A DNA stretch of 17,030 nt from Nostoc sp. CHAB 5715 (GTDB lineage: Bacteria > Cyanobacteriota > Cyanobacteriia > Cyanobacteriales > Nostocaceae), in NCBI RefSeq assembly GCF_020829685.1, contig NZ_JAIVFR010000021.1, forward strand, positions 1 through 17,030. The letters are read 5' to 3'. A model generated the notes under the pieces. The model did no database searches. It saw nothing but the letters and a program-made list of their open reading frames with translations, and was not told where the DNA came from. Both the position numbers and the translations under genes were made by a program. Positions 5,335-12,060 of the stretch are shown in pieces; within the stretch, counting starts at the first letter, position 1; each line of letters starts with the position of its first letter.

Positions 5335-7980
5335 ATGAAAAGCGATCGCTCTCCTTCCCAACCCTCCCTTCAACGTCCTGAACTACTCGCACCAGCAGGT
5401 AACTGGGACTGTGCTAAAGCTGCTGTGGAAAATGGGGCAGACGCTATTTACTTCGGTTTGGATCGCTTCAACGCCAGAATGCGGGCAGAAAACTTTACTG
5501 AGGCGGACTTACCCCAATTGATGACATTCCTGCATCGTCGGGGCGTAAAGGGTTATGTTACTGTCAACACACTAATATTTTCCAAAGAACTAGCACAAGC
5601 GCAGCAATATCTTTGCACAATTATTGCAGCAGGTGTGGATGCGGTGATTGTTCAAGATATTGGTATATGCCGTCTCATCCGTCACCTGTCGCCCGATTTT
5701 CCCATCCATGCTTCTACGCAAATGACCATCACCAGTGCGGCTGGAGTGGAATTTGCCAAGTCCCTTGGCTGTCAATTGGTAGTGCTGGCGCGTGAATGTT
5801 CTCTTCAGGAAATCAATAAAATTCAGCAGCAGATTGCCCAAGAGGAAACTTCACTACCCTTGGAAGTCTTTGTTCACGGTGCTTTGTGCGTAGCGTATTC
5901 TGGTCAATGTTTGACTAGCGAGGCTTTAGGCGGACGTTCTGCAAACCGAGGTGAATGTGCCCAAGCTTGCCGGATGCCCTACGATTTAATCGCTGATGGC
6001 GAAGTTGTAAATTTAAAAGATCGCAAATATTTACTTAGTCCTCAAGACCTAGCAGGGTTGGATGTTTTGCCAGATTTGGTCAAATCAGGAGTAACTTGTC
6101 TCAAGATTGAAGGTCGTTTGAAAGCCCCAGAGTATGTTGCTAATGTCACCCGTGTTTATCGGCAAGCTTTGGATGGCGTGATGACGCAATTGGAAAGACC
6201 TAACTCCCTAACCCCCTTCCCTCATAGGGAAGGGGGAATAAAGACTCCCCTCTCCGAAACGGAGAGGGGCTGGGGGAGAGGTCAATCAGATCAAGAACAC
6301 TACAACCTAGAAATGGCATTTTCTCGCGGACTCTACACGGGTTGGTTTGGCGGAATTAATAATCAGGAACTAGTTCACGCCCGCTTTGGTAAAAAACGTG
6401 GGGTTTATTTGGGTGAAGTCAGCCGCATTCATAACGAACAGGTAACAGTCAAATTGGAAGCGCCTGTAAAACCGGGAGATGGAATAGTATTTGATTGCGG
6501 TCATCCAGAGGCGAAGGAAGAAGGCGGACGGGTTTATGCTGTGGTGTCCAAAGGTAAAGAAACTTTGCTTACCTTTGGGCGAAATGACTTGAACCTGCGC
6601 CGAGTGCATATAGGCGATCGCATTTGGAAAACCAGCGATCCAGAACTCGATAAGCAACTGCGGCAGAGTTTTGCTGGCGAGAACCCACAATTTCAACGTC
6701 CCATTTATATAGAAATTTATGGAGAAGTTGGTCAGGCGTTGATTGCGATCGCCCGCGATCAACTCGGTAATATTGTCCAAGTAGAGTCTGCAATTTCCCT
6801 GGTGAAAGCGCACACCAAACCCCTAAATACAGACCGTTTACAAGAACAATTCGGTCGTTTGGGTAACACACCTTTCTGTTTGGGAACGCTAACCAACCAC
6901 CTCAGTGATACCTTTATGCTACCCGTCAGTGAATTGAACCGGATGCGGCGGCAAATTCTCGTGCAGCTGGAAGAATTGCGAAGTCAACCCAAACGCTGGC
7001 AATTACGTTCTGATGTCTCTTTCCAAGACTTACTCCCCTCCTCATCCCCCTCATCTCCCTCATCTCCCTCATCCCCCTCATCTCCCTCATCTCCCTCATC
7101 TCCCTCATCTCCCTCATCTCCCTCACTCATCGCCTTAGTACGAAACCTCAAGCAACTCCAAGCTGCCCTCAAAGCTGGTATTGAAACACTGTACTGTGAA
7201 TTTGAAGACCCCCGCGCCTACCGAGAAGCGGTGCAAATGGTGCGCCAACAAGGGCAACAATCCCCACTCCCCACTATCTGGGTTGCACCACCCCGAATTA
7301 CCAAACCGGGGGAAAATTGGATTTTGCAACAAGTACGTGCTTCAGAAGCAGATGGCTATCTAATACGCAACTATGATCAATTGCAATTCTTTGCTCAAGA
7401 CCGTTGTATTGGAGATTTTTCGCTCAACGTTGCTAATCCCTTAACAGCAGACTACTTTCAGCAACACTTTGGTTTAGAAAGGCTGACGGCATCCTATGAC
7501 CTGAATATTACCCAACTGCAAGACCTGCTCACCAGTTGTCCACCCCAGTGGTTTGAGGTGACAATCCATCAACATATACCGATGTTTCACATGGAGCATT
7601 GTGTATTTTGTGCCTTTCTATCGACAGGTACAGACTACACTAACTGTGGACGACCTTGTGAAAAGCAGGAAGTGAAATTGCGCGATCGCGTTGGTAGCGA
7701 ACACGTCCTCAAAGCCGATGTAGGTTGTCGCAATACTGTATTTAACGGCACTGCTCAAACCGGAGCCGAGTACGTACAGCGCCTCATAGAACTGGGATTA
7801 CGTCAGTTTCGCATCGAGTTTGTCAATGAAACACCAGAACAAGTGAGTAAAACAATACATCGCTATCGTCAACTACTGCAAGGCGAGATTACAGGTTCCC
7901 AACTGTGGCGCGAATTGAAACTGCAAAATCAATTGGGCGTGACTCGTGGCCCTATGGGAGTGTCTGCATTGCGGTCATAA
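5335..7980 (+). CDS. U32 family peptidase, long form (RlhA/YdcP-like)
   Basis: An 881-residue protein. The N-terminus (PELLAPAGNWDCAKAAVENG) and the segment from about residue 177 (EVFVHGALCVAYSGQC, then RSANRGECAQACRMPY) form the U32 signature, a barrel domain with a cysteine cluster. A second cysteine-rich region lies near 750-780 (MFHMEHCVFCAF, NCGRPCEKQ), as in the long U32 proteins. E. coli members of this family act in RNA hydroxylation (RlhA on 23S rRNA, TrhP on tRNA) and need iron-sulfur chemistry; the same role here is inference. Two low-complexity inserts interrupt it in frame: about 30 residues near 288-318 from a dispersed repeat, and an SPS-rich linker near 568-598. The protein is therefore longer than usual. 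ATG 5335 is chosen because PELLAPAGN follows at the normal distance. There is no Shine-Dalgarno sequence. The stop overlaps that of the convergent Uma2 gene in TCATAA. Confidence 0.9.
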   Translation: MKSDRSPSQPSLQRPELLAPAGNWDCAKAAVENGADAIYFGLDRFNARMRAENFTEADLPQLMTFLHRRGVKGYVTVNTLIFSKELAQAQQYLCTIIAAGVDAVIVQDIGICRLIRHLSPDFPIHASTQMTITSAAGVEFAKSLGCQLVVLARECSLQEINKIQQQIAQEETSLPLEVFVHGALCVAYSGQCLTSEALGGRSANRGECAQACRMPYDLIADGEVVNLKDRKYLLSPQDLAGLDVLPDLVKSGVTCLKIEGRLKAPEYVANVTRVYRQALDGVMTQLERPNSLTPFPHREGGIKTPLSETERGWGRGQSDQEHYNLEMAFSRGLYTGWFGGINNQELVHARFGKKRGVYLGEVSRIHNEQVTVKLEAPVKPGDGIVFDCGHPEAKEEGGRVYAVVSKGKETLLTFGRNDLNLRRVHIGDRIWKTSDPELDKQLRQSFAGENPQFQRPIYIEIYGEVGQALIAIARDQLGNIVQVESAISLVKAHTKPLNTDRLQEQFGRLGNTPFCLGTLTNHLSDTFMLPVSELNRMRRQILVQLEELRSQPKRWQLRSDVSFQDLLPSSSPSSPSSPSSPSSPSSPSSPSSPSSPSLIALVRNLKQLQAALKAGIETLYCEFEDPRAYREAVQMVRQQGQQSPLPTIWVAPPRITKPGENWILQQVRASEADGYLIRNYDQLQFFAQDRCIGDFSLNVANPLTADYFQQHFGLERLTASYDLNITQLQDLLTSCPPQWFEVTIHQHIPMFHMEHCVFCAFLSTGTDYTNCGRPCEKQEVKLRDRVGSEHVLKADVGCRNTVFNGTAQTGAEYVQRLIELGLRQFRIEFVNETPEQVSKTIHRYRQLLQGEITGSQLWRELKLQNQLGVTRGPMGVSALRS
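6199..6285. repeat. Two-hairpin dispersed repeat inserted in frame in the U32 gene
   Basis: Two adjacent perfect hairpins: CCCCCTTCCCT/AGGGAAGGGGG (6212-6222 and 6226-6236, loop of 3) and CCCCTCTCCG/CGGAGAGGGG (6247-6256 and 6260-6269, loop AAA). Repeats of this type (plain C/G-rich arms, 'aactcccta..' lead) are common between genes in Nostoc-type genomes. Here the insert keeps the reading frame and is translated as a proline/glycine/arginine-rich segment. Confidence 0.7.
7036..7126. repeat. 9-bp tandem repeat encoding an SPS linker
   Basis: About nine to ten copies of a 9-bp unit (TCTCCCTCA, with TCCCCCTCA variants) run head to tail inside the U32 gene. Because the unit is a multiple of three, the frame is kept and a serine-proline linker is encoded between LLP and LIALVRN. 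Copy number should be variable between strains. Confidence 0.8.
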
Positions 7981-8598
7981 TTGATTTTGCGATCGCCCAG
8001 CTTGAAAAATCTGTTCCGCTGTCAAGTTTAATTCTGGGAATGTAGGGGATATGATGGGGTCATTTCCTCGAAACAGGTTAACGTCATACTCACCATCCAC
8101 CAAATAGTAAACGGAAATAGTTGGTTGTTTTGGATTACTTATATACCTTCCACCGCCCAAAGCTAAATAGTCAACAATCCAATATTCAGGAACGCTGAAA
8201 GTTTCGTAGTCAACCAGCTTGGATGCATAATCATCTTTCCAATTAGTGCTGACGACTTCAATAACTAGGGGAACCGACGCAGCTTGAGTAACCGTTGAAG
8301 ACTTTTTCCACATCGGTTCTGATGAAAGATTCTTTTGATTTATCACTATTACATCGGGCGAATAACCTGATTCTTTGTCAGGAACCTTGACTAGTGCTTG
8401 CTTGGGTATAAGGTAAGGGAGACTCAGCCGTTCAAATTCTACGTTTAGTTTTTTAGCTAAAAAACCATTAATCTCTTCATGATCTCCTACTGGCTGCATT
8501 TCAACAATTGCTCCGTCGTGTAGTTCATAACATCCGCCGTCTGGTTTCCAATTTAGGAATTCTTCAAAAGCGATTGTTTTTGGTAAGGCTTGAAACAT
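7975..8598 (-). CDS. Uma2 family (DUF820) putative endonuclease
   Basis: A 207-residue Uma2 protein on the minus strand, beginning MFQALPKTIAFEEFLNW. Family landmarks: CYELHDGAIVEM, SPDVIVI (PD motif), LVIEVVST (ExV) and the lysine of YASKLVDYE, followed by VPEYWIVDY. I chose ATG 8598 over the longer 8634 start because AGGAGT stands at 8606-8611, 7 bases upstream, and because MFQALPKT is a typical Uma2 N-terminus. The stop TGA overlaps the stop of the convergent U32 gene. A MITE-like element begins 45 bases upstream of the start, between this gene and the divergent antitoxin gene, so it may carry or replace promoter sequence. The family call is firm; the biological role is unknown. Confidence 0.87.
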   Translation of the reverse strand: MFQALPKTIAFEEFLNWKPDGGCYELHDGAIVEMQPVGDHEEINGFLAKKLNVEFERLSLPYLIPKQALVKVPDKESGYSPDVIVINQKNLSSEPMWKKSSTVTQAASVPLVIEVVSTNWKDDYASKLVDYETFSVPEYWIVDYLALGGGRYISNPKQPTISVYYLVDGEYDVNLFRGNDPIISPTFPELNLTAEQIFQAGRSQNQL

Positions 8599-8643
8599 CA
8601 CACTTACTCCTGATGATGATTTAGAGTTTAGCAAATTACTTGG

Positions 8644-8772
8644 TATAGGACTATGATTTGATTTCTGAAAAATCTCCGTACAACTCGAAAAGCGTGATTC
8701 CGTATTCCCTACTCCCTACTCCCCACTCCCCGCCTACGTAGATAATTTCAAAAATCAAATATGATTCCTATA
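8644..8772. mobile_element. MITE-like element, copy 1
   Basis: A 129-bp element with imperfect terminal inverted repeats: left TATAGGACTATGATTTGATT.. and right (reverse complement) TATAGGAATCATATTTGATT.., 22 of 27 bases matching. The interior holds an A/C-rich tract (CCCTACTCCCTACTCCC) and CGCCTACGTAG. It encodes nothing. A closely matching inverted copy lies at 16906-17030. The TA at each end is compatible with TA-targeting (IS630/Tc1-mariner-type) transposition, but the mobilising transposase is not in the window. Confidence 0.7.
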
Positions 8773-8794
8773 TCACATCACTGAGGAGAATCGT

Positions 8795-8800
8795 TATAAT
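8795..8800 (+). promoter_or_regulatory. Candidate -10 box for the toxin-antitoxin operon
   Basis: TATAAT occurs 25 bases before the antitoxin ATG, just outside the right end of the MITE-like element. No good -35 box is visible at the right distance. Confidence 0.4.
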
Positions 8801-8825
8801 AACCAGATAAACGTGATTGTAGTCA

Positions 8826-9017
8826 ATGAATGTTATGGAAAACAAAAATATCAAGGAAGAAGCACGACGGCTAATTGACAAATTGCCAGAAAATTTTACA
8901 TGGGATGATTTAATGTATGAAATCTATGTAAGACAAGCAATAGAAGCGGGATTAACTGATAGTGAAGCGGGAAGAGTCGTTTCTGTTGAAGAAGTACGCG
9001 CAAAATTTGGATTGTAA
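8826..9017 (+). CDS. Antitoxin of a RelE/ParE-type module
   Basis: A 63-residue protein: NIKEEARRLIDKLPENFTWD, then YEIYVRQAIEAGLTDSEAGR and VSVEEVRAKFGL. This pattern matches the small antitoxin-like proteins that precede ParE/RelE toxins in many cyanobacteria. Such proteins bind and neutralise the toxin and usually repress their own operon. ATG 8826 is chosen; ATG 8835 (MENKNIKEEA) is an equally possible start. The toxin gene begins two bases after the stop. Expression is likely autoregulated, but no clear operator palindrome is visible. Since the partner is truncated at its C-terminus, this antitoxin may now be without a working toxin. Confidence 0.75.
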   Translation: MNVMENKNIKEEARRLIDKLPENFTWDDLMYEIYVRQAIEAGLTDSEAGRVVSVEEVRAKFGL

Positions 9018-9019
9018 CC

Positions 9020-9310
9020 GTGAAAGTTTTTTGGACAGAAACAGCCGTTAATCATTTATCATCTATTTATACTTATATATTTCAAAATTCTCCTCACTAT
9101 GCTCAAAGACTGGTTGAGCGATTAACTCAACGCTCTGAGCAAATTGCCCAATTTCCATTATCGGGTCGCATTGTCCCAGAATTTGAAACTAAGCAGATTA
9201 GAGAAGTTATTGAAGGCTCTTATCGCATTATTTATTATATGAAGTCGATTAATTGGTATTGCTCACTTGACCTTCAGATCCCCGACTTCTTCAAGAAGTC
9301 GGGGATCTAA
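9020..9310 (+). CDS. ParE/RelE-type toxin with replaced C-terminus
   Basis: A 96-residue ORF starting at GTG 9020. The first ~75 residues are typical of the ParE/RelE toxin fold: VFWTETAVNHLSSIYTYI, AQRLVERLTQRSEQIAQFP, SGRIVPEF and the strand EVIEGSYRIIYY. Family members normally continue with a strand and a short catalytic or gyrase-binding tail of the DVLAVIHGAR type. Here the sequence instead runs into NWYCSLDLQ and IPDFFKKSGI, the last ten residues being encoded by a 33-bp dispersed palindrome that also supplies the T of the TAA stop. The toxin is therefore probably inactive or altered. The pairing with the upstream antitoxin (two-base gap) supports the family call. Confidence 0.7.
   Translation: MKVFWTETAVNHLSSIYTYIFQNSPHYAQRLVERLTQRSEQIAQFPLSGRIVPEFETKQIREVIEGSYRIIYYMKSINWYCSLDLQIPDFFKKSGI
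9276..9308. repeat. 33-bp perfect palindrome (dispersed repeat, terminator-like)
   Basis: AGATCCCCGACTTCTT, one C, then AAGAAGTCGGGGATCT: arms of 16 bases without a mismatch. This is a widespread cyanobacterial dispersed palindrome. On this copy it forms the end of the toxin ORF and could act as a strong hairpin downstream of it. Confidence 0.8.
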
Positions 9311-9479
9311 GTCCAGATAAAATCTCGCTAGAGAACGCCAAAATAAGGAATTCGGAAGATTTGGCAAAATTTTCCGTAGGGGTACAGTGGGCTTTCCTAC
9401 GCAACGCTACGCGATCGCCAACGCACTCACACGACGAGGCAATGAGAATATGGTAGAGTTAAGTTGATAGGAACTGTCG

Positions 9480-10209
9480 ATGCAGTCGTTTGAACCAGGC
9501 TTTATCGAACGCCAGCTAATTACTCAAAATCTACTGCGTACCATCCGGCTTATTGGTGAGTACAAAGGCAAGCAGGAGTTATTCAAAGAACAGTCGCCCC
9601 AAGTTTTGGAGACACTACGTCAAGCGGCGATTATTCAAAGCACTGAGTCTTCCAACCGTATAGAAGGCATCACAGCGCCCCTGGAACGCATCAAGGAACT
9701 GGTAGCCGAAAAAACTACACCCCGCGATCGCTCCGAACAAGAAATTGCTGGCTATCGAGACGTACTTACCACCATCCACACCAGCTATGCTCACATCCCT
9801 TTCACCCCTGGAGTGGTGTTACAGCTGCATCGTGACCAATACCCAGTTTACTGTTGGTGAGGGTGGGCGCTGGAAGTCTGTAGATAATGAAATCAGCGAA
9901 ACTTACCCAGATGGCAGGAAGGTTGTGAGGTTTCAGCCAGTCCCCGCTTATGCGACACCAGATGCAATGCAACGGTTGCACGAACAGTTCAACCGCCTCT
10001 TTGAGTCCGAGGAAATCGAGCCATTACTGCTCATCCCCACTTACATCCTGGATTTTCTGTGCATCCACCCTTTTAGTGATGGCAATGGACGGATGGCTCG
10101 GCTGCTAACACTACTGTTACTGTACAAAGCTGATTACGAAGTGGGTCGGTTTATTAGCTTGGAACGGATTGTAGAACGCACAAAAGAAATCTCCCGCCGC
10201 CGCCCTTAA
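9480..10209 (+). pseudogene. Fic family AMP-transferase, frameshifted and truncated
   Basis: Two frames join into one Fic protein. The first (from ATG 9480) holds the N-terminal part with TESSNRIEGI at residues 54-63, which fits the Fic inhibitory-helix motif (S/T)xxxE(G/N) (S58, E62, G63), and reaches LQLHRD. One extra base near 9837 (GACCAAT) then shifts the frame, and the protein continues as TQFTVGEGGRWKSVDNEI, with the catalytic loop HPFSDGNGRMARLL from base 10066 matching HxFx(D/E)GNGRxxR. The end departs from family sequence after ERTKE near 10188, where it is joined to a CHAT-like gene remnant. Fic enzymes transfer AMP or related groups to target proteins; the N-terminal inhibitory motif marks class II. 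With both a frameshift and a lost C-terminal domain this is very probably dead. Confidence 0.8.
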
Positions 10210-10327
10210 TGTCGCCCAACGCCAAATGTGGCAAGGGAAAGATTTTCAAGGAAAGGATTTGAAAAATCCAGCTTGGAAACATCCCCGTTATTGGGCGGCT
10301 TTCACCCTCCAAGGTGAGTGGCGGTGA
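10190..10327 (+). pseudogene. 3' remnant of a CHAT-domain-like gene
   Basis: In the frame that ends at TGA 10325-10327 the sequence reads AAALNVAQRQMWQGKDFQGK, then HPRYWAAFTLQGEWR. An ending of the form YWAAFTLxGxW is characteristic of CHAT-domain (caspase-like) proteins, often TPR-CHAT, in cyanobacteria. Only about 45 codons remain and there is no start. It follows the broken end of fic directly, so the two genes were fused by a deletion. Confidence 0.6.
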
Positions 10328-10475
10328 ATACTTAATTGACCTTCTCCTTTTAGGCTACCGTGTACACCTGAAGGGGCGACGAAATAGGCTAAAAAGCTTT
10401 GTATGTAAAGCATGTAACATTTTGTGGTAAAAAAAGATAGGTCTCTGATTTGCAACAAAGCCAATAAGATTGATA

Positions 10476-11575
10476 ATGTTACCTGCATTCTACCAAAACC
10501 ACTTAAAAAGTCAATTGACTGTAGCAGAATATCTGTTCCTGAAAATTTTGCTTAATATCTTACAGTCAATTAAAAAAGTTAATTTAGAAAAGTTAGCAAA
10601 TGCTCTACCTTTGCCAATAAAATTTGAGAGTAGAAGAAAAAGAATACAACGATTTCTATCATTACCAAATCTAACAATTGAAAAAGTTTGGTTTCCAATT
10701 GTTAAGGAATGGTTAAAAACATACTTTCCCAATGAAAAAATAATTTATGTAGCAATTGATAGAACAAATTGGAATCGCATAAATTTATTTGTTGTTAGCA
10801 TTATTTGGGATAAAAGAGCGTTCCCGATATACTTTGAGTTATTACCAAAGTTAGGTAGTAGCAACATATCTGAACAGCAAAATTTATTGTCTAAGGTGAT
10901 GCCACTTTTTAAAAGCTATAAAATATGTGTACTGGGAGACAGGGAATTTTGCTCTGTAAAACTGGCAAAGCATCTCCAGAACCTGGGTGTATATTTCTGC
11001 TTGCGTTTAAAAAAGAACGAATTTGTTGAATATCAAAAAGATATTTGGATTGAGCTAAATAATTTAGGTTTAACACCGGGAGTTTCCTTTTTTATTAAGG
11101 GAGTCAAGGTGACTAAGAGCAAAGGTTTTTTTAGTTTTAATGTTGCCTGCAAATGGAAACGTAAAATCAACGGAGTTGCTCCCAAAGAAGGATGGTTGAT
11201 TTTAACAAATTTTGAAAGTTTAGAGTCTGCTATTTCAGCTTATAAGCAAAGATTTGATATCGAGCGGAGTCGGAGACACTCCGCCTCCGAGAAATGTTTA
11301 GAGATTTCAAGAAAGGTGGCTATAATTTAGAAGATACACATGTCGAGAATCAACGCTTCATCTCACTAGTTTTATTAATAGCGATCGCTTACACTTCTGC
11401 AACGATTCAAGGTCAGCACATTAAACGTAAAGGAATACAAAAATATGTTGCTCGTACTAAAGAATATGGTAGGTCTGAGCGGAAACATAGTAGTTTTTAT
11501 GTCGGCTTATATGGTCAAACTTGGGTCAATTTCAAGGATATTTGTATGGAATTAGTAACAGAATTAATGAGATGA
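10476..11575 (+). pseudogene. IS4-family DDE transposase, interrupted by a 26-bp palindrome
   Basis: The first part (MLPAFYQNHLKSQLTVAEYL on) contains VAIDRTNW and VLGDREF, the two catalytic aspartate motifs of IS4-type transposases. The IS4 signature Y-x2-R-x3-E-x6-K is present as YKQRFDIE, but is cut right after the glutamate by 26 inserted bases (11265-11290). It resumes in another frame with EMFRDFKKGG, then NLEDTHVENQRFISLVLLIA to a stop at 11575. Joining the halves gives a protein of about 358 residues, normal for the family. ATG 10476 is chosen; a TTG at 10470 would add two residues. The insert shifts the frame and separates catalytic E from K, so the enzyme should be inactive. Confidence 0.85.
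11265..11290. repeat. 26-bp palindromic insert within the transposase
   Basis: CGGAGTCGGAG and CTCCGCCTCCG form an inverted repeat with one mismatch around ACA. Removing bases 11265-11290 restores an uninterrupted Y-x2-R-x3-E-x6-K motif, which fixes the extent of the insertion well. Confidence 0.75.
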
Positions 11576-11679
11576 AATTGCAACAAGCGGAAGTATTATC
11601 AACAAGGGATGAGGGCTATGAAGCTTATAGAGTCTACATATTAGCTGATTTCGTAGCCCCTTCAGGAAGTTGACACCAA

Positions 11680-11767
11680 TGGCATCTTGCCCCTGTCCTG
11701 GGCGGAATCTGTCGTAACCGAAGTGATATTTTTTTAACGTGAGTTCGAGATTATGATACTGAAGCAT
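11680..11767 (-). pseudogene. 5' fragment of a RecQ-type helicase gene
   Basis: From ATG (11765-11767) the minus strand reads MLQYHNLELTLKKYHFGYDR, then FRPGQGQ. LExxLKxxFGYDxFRPGQ is the conserved N-terminus of RecQ helicases, just before the Walker A motif. After FRPGQGQ similarity stops and the IS end follows within about 20 bases. The remainder of recQ is not found on the other side of the IS, so the gene was truncated by the insertion plus deletion. The fragment is short, hence moderate confidence. Confidence 0.55.
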
Positions 11768-11777
11768 AGCGATCCAG

Positions 11778-11987
11778 CATTTGTTATTTCGGCGAACCCA
11801 TTTGTTATTTCGGCGAACCCATTTGTTATTTCGGTGAACTCATTTGTTATTTCGGCGAACCCATTTGTTATTTCGGCGAACCCATTTGTTATTTCGGCGA
11901 ACCCATTTGTTATTTCGGCGAACCCATTTGTTATTTCGGTGAACCCATTTGTTATTTCGGCGAACCCATTTGTTATTTCGGCGATCG
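11778..11987. repeat. 21-bp tandem repeat, 10 copies
   Basis: Ten head-to-tail copies of CATTTGTTATTTCGGCGAACC (21 bases), with copies 3 and 8 carrying CGGTGAA variants and the last copy merging into a HIP1 site (GGCGATCGC). The unit is a multiple of three, so long frames stay open on both strands: plus reads (FVISANP)n, minus reads (AEITNGF)n. The array lies between the 3' end of the LRR-Roc gene and the recQ fragment. I do not call either frame a gene: neither has a ribosome binding site or any non-repeat domain. Confidence 0.85.
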
Positions 11988-12060
11988 CTAGTTCAATTCT
12001 CATCAAATCAAAGGCGGGCATCATTTCAAGCTATGCGATCGCCTCTGGAGTTAGAAAAGT

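Larger units (their letters stand above)
10367..11666 (+). mobile_element. IS4-type insertion sequence (inactivated)
   Basis: About 1.3 kb. The ends are inverted: left CCTGAAGGGGCGACGAAAT from 10367 and right (reverse complement) CCTGAAGGGGCTACGAAAT ending at 11666; the match continues imperfectly into GGCTAA / AGCTAA. The exact outer limits are uncertain by 10-15 bases because related bases (GTGTACA, GTGTCAACTT) lie outside both ends. It carries one transposase gene. No convincing target-site duplication is seen, and the two flanks belong to different broken genes (CHAT-like on the left, recQ-like on the right), which suggests a rearrangement through the element. Confidence 0.75.

Noticed and set aside
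6370..6871. Minus-strand frames of 100-147 codons opposite the U32 gene
   Set aside because: They lie opposite strongly conserved U32 coding sequence and show no recognisable protein pattern.
6926..7172. Minus-strand frames with (REM) and (GDE) repeats
   Set aside because: They are shadows of the 9-bp tandem repeat inside the U32 gene; no start context and no non-repeat domain.
10288..10488. Minus-strand 66-codon frame at the left end of the IS
   Set aside because: It spans the CHAT remnant and the IS end on the opposite strand and has no protein-like pattern.
11778..11987. Regularly spaced repeats resembling a CRISPR array
   Set aside because: The unit is 21 bases with no spacers: copies are directly head to tail and no cas gene is present.
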